From positions 760,097-824,096 of the forward strand of contig PSQN01000002.1 in assembly GCA_002989075.1 (NCBI GenBank): DNA of 64,000 nucleotides. The letters are read 5' to 3'. This DNA comes from Arthonia radiata (Eukaryota; Ascomycota; Arthoniomycetes; Arthoniales; Arthoniaceae). A program made the position numbers and the translations under genes. This document shows, in pieces, positions 22,665 to 31,634 of this stretch. Positions within the stretch are counted from its first letter, which is position 1. Every line of letters begins with the position of its first letter. The notes under the pieces were generated by a model. That model had not been told where the DNA came from. It was given only the letters and a program-made list of their open reading frames with translations, and searched no databases.

Positions 22665-23747
22665 TTAGCGCTTTCCTTCGAATGGGAAAACCAATTTTCT
22701 CCCACTGTGCTTTCCCTGCCGCATCTGGTCCAGTCGAGGAACGATCGCTCCCAGTCCTCCGATATGCGGCTCCAGTGGGTGCGTCTCCAGCTTGCGCTGC
22801 TCGAGGAGCTTCTGCGAAATCTGAATCCACTCCGCTCCGAAAGCACGGTCCTCTGGCCTCGCCGGCCGGTGATACGCTCCTGCCAGCTGTACCTCCTTTC
22901 CAAACAACGTCCATCCAAGGATCCAGTCGTGCTTGATGTTTCGGCGGCGGATGGTAAGTCTACGGGGATAGGCCTCCAGCGCTGTGTACGCGCCGCCGTC
23001 ATCGCCAATGGCGCGATAGCACAGCGTCATGGTGGCTGCTGAACCAATGCAGTCGAGCGCGTATTTGAGTTGGTTGCTGGTGAGGGTGCGGATGTCGTCG
23101 CCGCAGCTTGGACTGTTGTAATCGAAGGCACGGAGCGCGCCGCGGCTTTTCACGAGCTCGAAGTTGCGCGGTGAGCATGTCGTGAGGACGCGGTAGCCCG
23201 CAAATTTCAGCATCTGAATGGCAATTGTGCCAGTGGCCGTAGCGCCGCCGTGGACGAGCACCCAGGGCTTGACACCATCGCTCGAAGGGTCGAAGGACAG
23301 ACCCAGCGAGCGAAACGCCAGCCCTGTGGTCATGATACCCATGCCCATTGAGGCCGCGGCTTCAAAGCTCATGTAGTCTGGAATGCGTATACATAGATTT
23401 GCTGGCGCTGCAACGTACTGCGCAAACGCGCCATTGCCGGGATTTCCTGGATTTGCGCCGAAGGTGACACCAAAGACACGGTCGCCGATACTGAGAATGT
23501 GCTGAGCGGCCTCGCCGACTTGAACGACGGTGCCAGCGTAGTCACTGCCGGAGATTGCGCCCACGGTAGTCGACTGGTCAAGGAGCTTGTGATCAGAGGG
23601 ATTAAGTGCCACTGCACCCGTTTTGACAAGGACCTGATCCGGCTCGATCTGAGGAAGAGCCGCAATCTTCAAGGCGAGTGAGCCTGGACCGGTGGCGCAC
23701 AGCGCGCGCTGGGTGCGAGGGAGCTTACGGGTCTGAGCTACAGCCAT
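22665..23747 (-). CDS. Trans-acting enoyl reductase (MDR family) for the PKS-NRPS
   Basis: Single exon, 360 residues, the usual length for stand-alone enoyl reductases of the LovC/CcsC/TenC type. The N-terminal GroES-like fold contains ALNPSDHKLLD and GSDYAGTVVQVGE; the Rossmann half has the NADPH loop HGGATATGTIAIQML. The C-terminal half ends in a typical LEPHIGGL ... GRKLVFPF pattern. It would reduce the enoyl double bond on the growing chain at chosen cycles, replacing the ER domain the synthase lacks. The start ATG at 23747 is preferred: the open frame runs further upstream, but without family similarity. It is transcribed divergently from the hydrolase gene across a 472-bp region with TTCGGCG sites. 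Confidence 0.95.
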   Translation of the reverse strand: MAVAQTRKLPRTQRALCATGPGSLALKIAALPQIEPDQVLVKTGAVALNPSDHKLLDQSTTVGAISGSDYAGTVVQVGEAAQHILSIGDRVFGVTFGANPGNPGNGAFAQYVAAPANLCIRIPDYMSFEAAASMGMGIMTTGLAFRSLGLSFDPSSDGVKPWVLVHGGATATGTIAIQMLKFAGYRVLTTCSPRNFELVKSRGALRAFDYNSPSCGDDIRTLTSNQLKYALDCIGSAATMTLCYRAIGDDGGAYTALEAYPRRLTIRRRNIKHDWILGWTLFGKEVQLAGAYHRPARPEDRAFGAEWIQISQKLLEQRKLETHPLEPHIGGLGAIVPRLDQMRQGKHSGRKLVFPFEGKR

Positions 23748-24219
23748 GATTGAGGTGATGATGATGATAAGATGGCGACGAAGAGAGGTTGTGCGGCGAG
23801 GGTGATGTTTGAAGGAGAATAGGGAATGTGGAGCGTACGGTACTCGAGCAACATCGGCTTCCGGCAAATGGTCATGAATCCATCGCCGCAGGCACCTGCA
23901 TTTGGGACCTGCATGGGTTAGCATCCAACAGCCCTGCATGCACTCAAAGCAGAGGATCGCCGACCTTGGACCCCACGCCGAGCGGCATGGCCTCCACGTG
24001 TGACGCCGATCCATTTTCGGCGTCTCATGCACCCAATACGGTGCATGGGATTCGGCGTTCTCTGCGGGCCGAAGATTCACGGCCGAAGGTGCACTCTCCG
24101 AATAGTATCAGGTCAGCGAAGACAACACCAAGTAGTTAACACCTCGTTGGTGATTTTGTCCTTGCCCTGGTGAATGCTTCAGTAGACAATAAACCCTTGT
24201 ACAACGACTTTGACCAACC
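23748..24219. promoter_or_regulatory. Shared promoter of the enoyl reductase and hydrolase genes
   Basis: 472 bp between divergent starts. It contains TTTCGGCGTCT at 24015-24025 and ATTCGGCGTTC at 24050-24060, plus further CCGAAG-type half-sites to about 24090. This matches the element seen in the other cluster promoters. Confidence 0.5.
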
Positions 24220-25506
24220 ATGCATCGCTTATTCAAGTCCGATTTCTTCCACTTCGAGGCGATTCGCCTCCTCAGTTTCGCCCCGTTTGAAGGTTGCGAA
24301 GTCGCCGAGTTCTTCGAGGCGTGCGGCAAGATTAAGGACCTCGATCTCGAAAGCTGGTATAACGTGTGGATGGACGCAGGTGGTAAGGCGGAGGAGCTTG
24401 CTGATGAGGCGGAACTCGCGGGCAACCGCGCGGCTGCACGACGTGCATACTTTCGCGCATCCAACTATCAGCGCGCTGCACAGTTCATGCTCAATGGTCG
24501 CGATCCGACCAAGGACTCGCGCATCCTGGAAGCTTCCGAGACTTCCATCTCGAATTTTGGCCGCGCGCAGCGCCTGATGGATGCGACAGTGATCAACCTC
24601 GACATCCCCTTCGAAGGAATCATGCTACCAGGCTATCTCTACCTTCCTGATCCTTCCAAGCGCATGCCCGGCAAGCTTCCACTTCTACTGCAGACCGTGG
24701 GCGGCGACGCCACCCAGGAAGAAATCTTCTTCATCTTTCCGCGAGAGGCGATTGAGCTGGGATATGCGTGCATTACCTTTGAAGGACCTGGCCAAGGTAT
24801 CGTCTTGCGACGCGACAAGGTTCCCATGCGCCCTGACTGGGAGACGGTCACTACTCCAGTCATCGACTTCATCTATGAGTACTCGGGGCAACACCCGGAG
24901 TTAAACCTCGACCTCGACCGACTGGCGCTTGCTGGCTCTTCTGTGGGAGGCTATCTGTCTCTGCGCGGCGCTTCAGACCCTCGCGTCAAGGCTTGCATCT
25001 CCATCGATCCCTTCTACTCGATGTGGGATCTGCTCAAAGGGCGCATGCCCGATTTCCTCATCTTCGCCTTCGAATCGAACGGCTTTGGCACCGATCTCGC
25101 CTGGGAAGGCGTGATGAGAACTATCTGTTACGCGAATACACAAACTGCCTGGGAATTCAATCATCTACGCTGGATGTTTGGACGCGATTCGACGCCCGAC
25201 GTTTTCCGTCGGATGATGGACTTCACTTTCGCAGTACGCGACCAATCCAACTGGCTGTCGAAGGTTCAGTGCCCGGTCTTCGTCACGGGTGCCGCTTACT
25301 CGATCTATGCCAAGCCTGAGATCAGCACAGAGAAGATCTACGAAAAGCTGGCGCATCTTGGAGACAACAGAAAGCAGTGGATCCCGAAGGATGCGAGCGA
25401 GGGTGGTCTGCAGTCGAAGGTGGGCGCGTTTGGGACTTTGACGACGAAGACGTTTGCGTGGTTGGACCCGGTTTTCGGCATTGATCGCAAGATCACGTCG
25501 AGATAA
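24220..25506 (+). CDS. Alpha/beta-hydrolase-fold protein of the PKS-NRPS cluster
   Basis: Single exon, 428 residues. An N-terminal helical cap of roughly 150 residues (AGNRAAARRAYFRASNYQRAAQFML) precedes an alpha/beta-hydrolase core (LPLLLQTVGGDA; ITFEGPGQG). The nucleophile elbow is GSSVGG with Ser241. The family resembles Ayg1/pseurotin-type hydrolases commonly found beside PKS-NRPS genes. Near the C-terminus (about residue 395-405), where many relatives carry a Gly-x-x-His-Cys-Gln stretch with the catalytic His, this protein reads SEGGLQSKVGA with no His. It may therefore be a weak or non-hydrolytic member, acting as a cyclisation helper or binding partner; this is inference from memory of the family. 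It is the last cluster gene I can recognise on this side. Confidence 0.9.
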   Translation: MHRLFKSDFFHFEAIRLLSFAPFEGCEVAEFFEACGKIKDLDLESWYNVWMDAGGKAEELADEAELAGNRAAARRAYFRASNYQRAAQFMLNGRDPTKDSRILEASETSISNFGRAQRLMDATVINLDIPFEGIMLPGYLYLPDPSKRMPGKLPLLLQTVGGDATQEEIFFIFPREAIELGYACITFEGPGQGIVLRRDKVPMRPDWETVTTPVIDFIYEYSGQHPELNLDLDRLALAGSSVGGYLSLRGASDPRVKACISIDPFYSMWDLLKGRMPDFLIFAFESNGFGTDLAWEGVMRTICYANTQTAWEFNHLRWMFGRDSTPDVFRRMMDFTFAVRDQSNWLSKVQCPVFVTGAAYSIYAKPEISTEKIYEKLAHLGDNRKQWIPKDASEGGLQSKVGAFGTLTTKTFAWLDPVFGIDRKITSR

Positions 25507-27123
25507 GCGACGCAAATGCTCGTATGCTCCCCTCGATAGTGAGCCTTGTATGTCTAGACGAACGTTTGACAATGGTGTGGAGTTGAGAGCGTAGTAGATA
25601 GTGCGTACAAGAAGTCTTGCATGCTTACATTGACCTTTGCAGGTGACAGGAGTGTATGTCGTGAAAATCAGAATATGTTGCAGGACTGCTGGAGGCTGTT
25701 TGCTTTTTCCTGCGCTAGTAACGTTCCAAGCCTAGCGGGTTTTCTTGTGTGCTCCAAACCGCATCTCTGTGAATGCTCAGCCAATTTGGCCAATTCGAAC
25801 GGTAAACATCGCTAAGGTCAAATTCCTGCGCTGAATCCAAAAATCGAGGATGCAACATTGCGGTGTTGGTGTGGAGGGAACGACAGGCGTTTTGTCGATT
25901 TTACACTATCCATGCGCTAGTCACCCTTCCAGCATAGTGTTCTGGCTCAAGACTTCGCGAGTAAAGCTTTACGGAATCTGCATCAATCTTGCTCATTCCA
26001 CCGGTTTGCGCTGACTCCGGAAATCGACGTTGACGAGCAGCGCTAAGTCCTCGGCCGTGCAAAAGAGATGCTTGGCGATGGCCGTCACGTGAGATGAGGT
26101 GTCGCCAAGCACGGGCCACTAGAACGGGGGTTTCAGTTGAGAGAGCGATAGACGGCAACGTGGCACCGTATTGGTCCTCTTAACGAGCGCTCGGGCCCTG
26201 CCTTCATTTTTAGCCAAAGGTGCCGCTTGCATTTGCGTTTCACCCACCCCGTGCTGTTCAGTCAACACAATGCGCTGTACGTGCCTCGCTCGCCACCCAG
26301 CTTCAATGACCTGAGACGCTGGCGCAACGCGCTATATACAATCAGGTAAAAGACCAGCCAAGGTCTGTGCGCTGCTCTCTTGCCAGCACCCCAGCACGTT
26401 TCCACTTCAGGGAGAGGATGTTTCGTCGCTCGTCATTTGATGAGGAATCGAGCGGAATTACACAGCATGGGAAGGACAGCAAATGCACAGTTGCCACCTG
26501 AAACACATTGAGCACAGGTATAGTCAGCAAGGGTATGTTGAAGGAAGCAATCTTAGCGAATTTCCGGTTAGCAAGAGCATAGACGAGGAAAATCTGTTAC
26601 AGTAGTCCATTGTATAACATCACGCATTGCTAGGCCGACGTATTTTCAGGCCGACGTATTCCTATATTGATGGAAGACCACGTAGTCCACAGCGAACATG
26701 TACTTAGTTACGCTGAATGAGAAGGAGGTCCTAGAGATTCGTTTCCTTTCTGTCACCCAACCAAATATGGCCTGCGCGTGCTGCATGATGAGCCCGAAAT
26801 CGCCCAGCCCACGCCTGCGCAAGCAGTCCCTTCCCTCTAGGAGCATTCCCTTCTCGCTTCACCACCCCAGCACAGTCAACGGGCCTTTGTCTTTCTTCAA
26901 TCCAACTTTCGCACACTTCTGCCCTCCTCAAAACATCCCAGAGAGTCATCGGAGCAGTACGGACTCTGCGCTCAAGCAGCATCCGCATGCTCACCAACCA
27001 CACTTCCACTGGACGTCACGCAATCACCGCAAAGGCCGCCATGGCTCCCACCTCTCGCGCTCTTCCCGTACTGCACGTTGTCATCATCGGTGCCGTCCAT
27101 CCACGTCCCGCGTGTGGGTTAGT
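25507..27123. other. Intergenic region at the right border of the cluster
   Basis: About 1.6 kb. An open frame begins at 26698 and runs into the next gene, but its residues before 27124 look like random sequence (His/Ser/Arg-rich, no helix or motif). An ATG in strong context at 27041 opens another frame that I could not splice to the next gene. Nothing else seen. Confidence 0.4.
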
Positions 27124-28272
27124 ATGGTAACAACTTGCCCGTACTGGGACCTCAGCTATGTTATTGCTGTGCTTTTCCTCGTCGGCTGCGTCCTCTGGCT
27201 TGTCGATGGGTTGCTCTTGCTGATCCCTCTCGCTAGGGGAATGTCCCCACTCGTAAATGTCACGCCCATTATTGCCTTCTTTGGAACGAGTTTCTTCCTG
27301 ATCGATGATTTACTGGAAGTACTGGAGGCAATCAACGAATCCCAGCACCGATCTCGTGCCGAGAATCTTCTTGTAGCACGGCACGATCACGAAGACGAGG
27401 ACGGCGGTCCCGTCGCGGTCATTCCACTCCGAATTCAAAGCTCAGAAGGGCATGACCTTGCTCCAGTTGCGACCGAGCTTTGCCAGATGCGACAGAGAGA
27501 TCAGGTCATATCTCAGCAATCCCAAGAGCAGCAGCCTTCGGAATCTGAACAGAACCAAACCTTTCAGCAACAGTTGCAAGAGCAAAACACGGAGCAGATA
27601 CAACGTCAACAACAACGGGACGTCGAGCAAGCACAGCAGAACCAGGTCAACACAGCGATGGAGCCAAATGAGCTTGTCCAAGAGACACGCAAGGGACATG
27701 GCACCAATGAGTACAATCATGCCAACCATCATCCTGACGATGCCTCAGAGCCCAAGCAGCATTGCACGCCTCAGACCCAAAGCTGGCGTTGGGCGCCGTC
27801 GTGGTCGGAGATACGCCGCCACTATGCATACGACATCGGTTTCCTGGCCTGTCTGATCAACCTAGCCTCGACTGTGCTATTCATGATCGGCGCAATCGGG
27901 CTCCTGCCTCCAATCTACATCTATCTCTCCCCTCCGCTACGGTACATCCTAGTATGGGTCCCGAAGGTTCTTGGTAGCGTCGGCTTTGTTATCGCCGGTG
28001 CGCTGTTCATGCTGGAGACACAGCATACATGGTGGCGGCCATCGATTAGACAATTGGGTTGGCATGTTGGGTTTTGGAGCCTAGTCGGAGGCGTGGGTTT
28101 TGTCGTGAGTACGGCATTCAGCGTTATGCCCGGGGCAAACAAGGCTGCTCAGCTCCAGGCTGCGGTTGCAATGATATGGGCGACACTGGCATTTGTTGTC
28201 GCAGGATTTGTTTTACTGTATGAGAGCTTGGAGAAGCACTGCGCTCCGATGCTTGCTTCGAGCAAATGTTAG
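27124..28272 (+). CDS. Fungal integral membrane protein with six helices and a Gln-rich loop
   Basis: 382 residues from the first ATG next to the conserved start CPYWDL. Two helices (about residues 10-37 and 45-70) are followed by a hydrophilic loop of roughly 140 residues very rich in Gln/Glu. The WRWAPSWSEIRRHY-type entry to the second half precedes four more helices (GFLACLINLASTVLFMIGAI and on). The pattern WxPxWxExxxHYxYxIGFLA and QLGWHxGxWxLxGxxG is one I know from uncharacterised membrane proteins widespread in Pezizomycotina. Function unknown. The true start may lie in an upstream exon (see 25507-27123). It is not obviously part of the cluster. Confidence 0.75.
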   Translation: MVTTCPYWDLSYVIAVLFLVGCVLWLVDGLLLLIPLARGMSPLVNVTPIIAFFGTSFFLIDDLLEVLEAINESQHRSRAENLLVARHDHEDEDGGPVAVIPLRIQSSEGHDLAPVATELCQMRQRDQVISQQSQEQQPSESEQNQTFQQQLQEQNTEQIQRQQQRDVEQAQQNQVNTAMEPNELVQETRKGHGTNEYNHANHHPDDASEPKQHCTPQTQSWRWAPSWSEIRRHYAYDIGFLACLINLASTVLFMIGAIGLLPPIYIYLSPPLRYILVWVPKVLGSVGFVIAGALFMLETQHTWWRPSIRQLGWHVGFWSLVGGVGFVVSTAFSVMPGANKAAQLQAAVAMIWATLAFVVAGFVLLYESLEKHCAPMLASSKC

Positions 28273-28794
28273 AGCGATGGTCTGCGTGTCTGCGTCCGTT
28301 AACGGCGCTGTCAGGGGCTACGGGGGGTTTCGGCCCCCACAATATACATTTTCTTGTGAGCATTTTCCCAAATTTAGTGGCACCTCGCCCCTAGGCTTAA
28401 GATTAAGCTAATCATGAGCTCGCTTCTGACTTTTAGGAAACAAGTGTAGTTGGGTCATCGGTCACGAGTGCTACGCCGCATGCGCCGCATACACTCTGGG
28501 GTGAAGTTTCCTAGGGCTGCCTTGACGCCTCACGGTGTTGCCAGACGAGGCAGCGTTTTAGAGAGTACCAACACAAGATCCAACTTGTACCGCAAGTCGC
28601 TTCTGCAAACGTGCCGAGATTGTGACGTTTCGTAAGTACGACATGTGTCCGCACGTACCTTCAAACAGATGAAATGTCTTCGAAGGGGTACATCTCTCTA
28701 TAAGTATTCTCAAGCCGTAGAGACAGTGAGTGAACCCTGTCTGTCGTCCTACTTTCCACATCGAAATTCCCAGATCCAGCACCACCTACGAACA
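28273..28794. other. Intergenic region
   Basis: 522 bp upstream of the kinase-like gene; no gene, tRNA or repeat seen. Confidence 0.5.
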
Positions 28795-30216
28795 ATGAAT
28801 CAGATCTCACAGCTGACTCTTGACAAACGCAGGCGGGTCAATTTATCAAGACACAAGACCAAATTTCGCAGAGATACGGAGACCGAGGTGGCACCTGAGG
28901 GGTTTGTCAAGCCAAAGTTACTCGCCATGATGCCGCATGTCCGACCTGGACTGGAATGGAAACGTGACGACTTTGATAATCTATATCCGCGATGGACCTT
29001 CGACCCTCGGGTGAGCTCTCCACCGACATTCTCATAGTCCAGGCTAAACAAGCAACAGCAACGGGAAGTCAAAACGGTCGTAGAGAGGGCTCTTGGTGCA
29101 AAACACGATGTTCGTGTTGAAAAACTGGCCCGCGGTGCATTCAACATCATCTATCAAGTCAAAGGCGGCGAACATGACTATGTTATGCGCGTTGCACTCC
29201 CCATCCATCCCAATAACAAGACCGAGAGCGAAGTCGCTACCATGAAGTGGGTGAGAGAAAAGTCCAAATTACCCGTAGCAAAGCTGGTCGCCTATGAATC
29301 GACATCGTCGAACCACATCGGGTGTGAGTGGATGCTTCTGGACTATATGCCTGGGGACACCCTGCACAGCCGTTGGGCTTCTGTCGACATTTCGGAAAAG
29401 AAGACACTCGTGAAGCAGCTGGCTGCCTTCGCCAGCTCGGCGTACAAACAGCAGTTCTCAAGCATCGGAAGTCTCTACATGAACAGCAGTAGCTCGCCGG
29501 AAGTGAAAGAGCTGGTGTCCATGCACTTCATCTGGGGCGGATATGACCATGGTGTATCGAAAGGTCCCTTCAAATCTAGCCGAGACTGGGTTGAGGCACG
29601 TCTTGCAGTCAGCGAAGCAAGATCAAAGCATGATACAGCCTGGCACTTAACGTCTCGTCCAAGCGAGCATGCGGAAATCAAAGAAGAGGCCGAAACGACG
29701 CGGCGCGTCATCGGTCGTCTGCGGGAGCATCTGCCAAAGATCTTTCAATCCAGCTCGCACGAAGCCACAATGCTTTGCCACGATGACCTCTCTAAACGGA
29801 ACATACTTGTCGATAAGCATGGCGCTCTGTCCGCGGTGATCGATTGGGAATTTACATCGACACTTCCACTATGGAAAGCCTGTCAACTCCCCGCCTTCCT
29901 CAAGGGCCAAGACCGCAAAGAGGAGCCCGAGAAGAAACACTTCTCCGAACCCAGACATGAGGATGGGTTCTCTATGTACGACGAGGCCATGGAGGAGTAC
30001 CAGCTTACCGAACTCCGTAAAGTGTTCCTCGCAGAGATGGCTAAGCTCGATCACGGCTGGGTCAAGGTCTATGAGTCTAGTCAGCAGCAAAGACACTTCG
30101 ACATGGCGTTGGACAACTGTGACAGTGTGCTTATGCAGAAGACTATCATGAGGTGGCTGGATGACTTTGAGGCAGGCCGTAAAGATGCAACAGGTCTGGA
30201 GAAACGTTGCGAATGA
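28795..30216 (+). CDS. Aminoglycoside phosphotransferase-fold (APH family) protein
   Basis: Two exons (28795-29010 and 29059-30216; 48-nt intron GTGAGC..GGCTAAAC..ACAG) give 457 residues. The N-terminal lobe has GAFNIIYQV (nucleotide-binding loop) and YVMRVALP with a VAxxW-like follow-on. The catalytic loop CHDDLSKRNILV supplies the Brenner-type Asp and Asn, and the metal-binding VIDWEF replaces DFG. This is a large fungal family of small-molecule kinase-like proteins; the substrate is unknown. All residues of the phosphotransfer site that I can check are present. The gene is next to a broken methyltransferase and shows no tie to the cluster. Confidence 0.9.
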
Positions 30217-30499
30217 TTAAGCAGAGTCAATTTCGAAGGCCAACCATCACGCTCGCCATTTAAATTCATGAACTCGCTTGAAAAGCGCGACAGTGTAAGC
30301 CGCTGCCGGAGTTGAACGAAGCTGACCCTCGAGTAACCTGCAGGCTCCCAGTTTACCCCACCTAGCTTGTAACCCTAAGATGTATAAGGTTTCGCAGTCT
30401 TAGCGTATATGACGGATTGCATCTGTGCGAGAACTCTGGGGTATAAACTTTGCTACTAAGAAATTCGCGACATCATCACAAATCCTCGAGTCTTCTGTA

Positions 30500-31157
30500 A
30501 TGGCAGAAGCCCCTCCACCAAACAGACATCAGGTCGCCTGGTCAAAGCACTACTACGACTCCCGCAACTCTACACACGACACTTCCCGGCATCCACATTT
30601 CGTAGCGCAGCTTATCTCATTTCTCACCTTCAATCCAGGCGACTGTGTCCTCGATCTCGCGTGTAGCACGGGCCTCGCGAGCTACTAGGCTGCGCCACGC
30701 ATCCAAGCTCATGGATACGTCCTAGGCATCGATGTGAGCGATGGCACGCTCCCCGTTGCAAGCGCGAAGTGGGCAGACTTCGTCGCGGAGCATGGTCAGC
30801 AGGTTCAGGGTTTGCTCGATTTCGAAGAGCAGGATATAGCCGATCTGGATACCCTTGCAGCACTTCATGGTGCAAAAGGGTCTTTCGACTTTATCCTTTG
30901 TGCGTCTACTTTGGTGCTCATGACTGATTCAGCTGCGAGCGTGAAGCAGTGGGTTGAGTATTTAAGATCTGGTGAATGTATTGTACTTGATGTGCCGCAT
31001 TCTCACAATCATCGAAGCGATAATCAACTGGAGAGAGCGCAGGGAAACATGGGCGTGGAATGTGTCGATTACAACAGGATTTGGGTGCAGGGAGTCATTG
31101 GTGAAGATTTTGGAGGCTGCAGGATGTGAGGCTGAACAAGTTCATTTTGTCGATTGA
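30500..31157 (+). pseudogene. SAM-dependent methyltransferase pseudogene (nonsense plus frameshift)
   Basis: Reading starts at ATG 30500 and runs into the SAM motif VLDLACSTGLASY, then hits TAG at 30686-30688. The same frame continues with good family-like sequence (GYVLGIDVSDGTL, FDFILCASTLVLM, CIVLDVPHSHNHR) to about 31085. The expected C-terminal SLVKILEAAG pattern then lies in another frame and ends at 31157. No GT..AG intron can remove the TAG codon. The DxACSTG loop and the acidic second motif identify a class I methyltransferase of the type 11 kind. The rest of the C-terminal part is degraded. The lesions are isolated, unlike the heavy RIP damage in the transposon block. Confidence 0.78.
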
Positions 31158-31634
31158 ACTGGATAGTGAGTCTTGGAATGCAGCTCATTTCCGTAGCTTC
31201 CAGTTTTTGGAGGAAATTGATTGTCGATAGTCCTCTCAAGAGCTCGGTGTGCAAGGTGTGGCGATGATGCATACTTCCGCAGGGTCGACAATGATTGCCG
31301 GGAACACGAGCATACGCAGTGTTTGTGTGTTTGAGGGGCTCAAGTGTAAAATACTACAAGAGAAGACCTTGGGCGAGACGAGCAAGCTTAGAAACGCATT
31401 TATCAGTGAGTGAGAAGCTGGAGAGGAAGCTGATGAGAATGTACTGGAGGTCGACAGTGTTTGGGCGGCAGCAGCGAGAAAGAACTGTGAAAGATATCGG
31501 GGAGTCAAAGAAAGCTTGTGATTGCTTGTAAAGCCTCCCGAACACTGCATTATGCGTGCTACTTATTTTGCTCCGCCTCTGCCCCAAATTACAAGCGATG
31601 AGTGTGCAATCGATTCCTAATACAAGGCTTTCCG
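31158..31634. other. Intergenic region between convergent units
   Basis: Remnant 3' sequence of the methyltransferase may extend to about 31230. No other feature seen. Confidence 0.4.

Noticed and set aside
1-25506. Lipocalin-like Diels-Alderase expected in some related clusters
   Set aside because: I looked in all gaps and frames and found no candidate; it could lie left of the window.
26698-27123. N-terminal extension of the membrane protein gene
   Set aside because: The frame is open, but residues look random and the known family starts near CPYWDL; I could not find a splice that joins ATG 27041 in phase.
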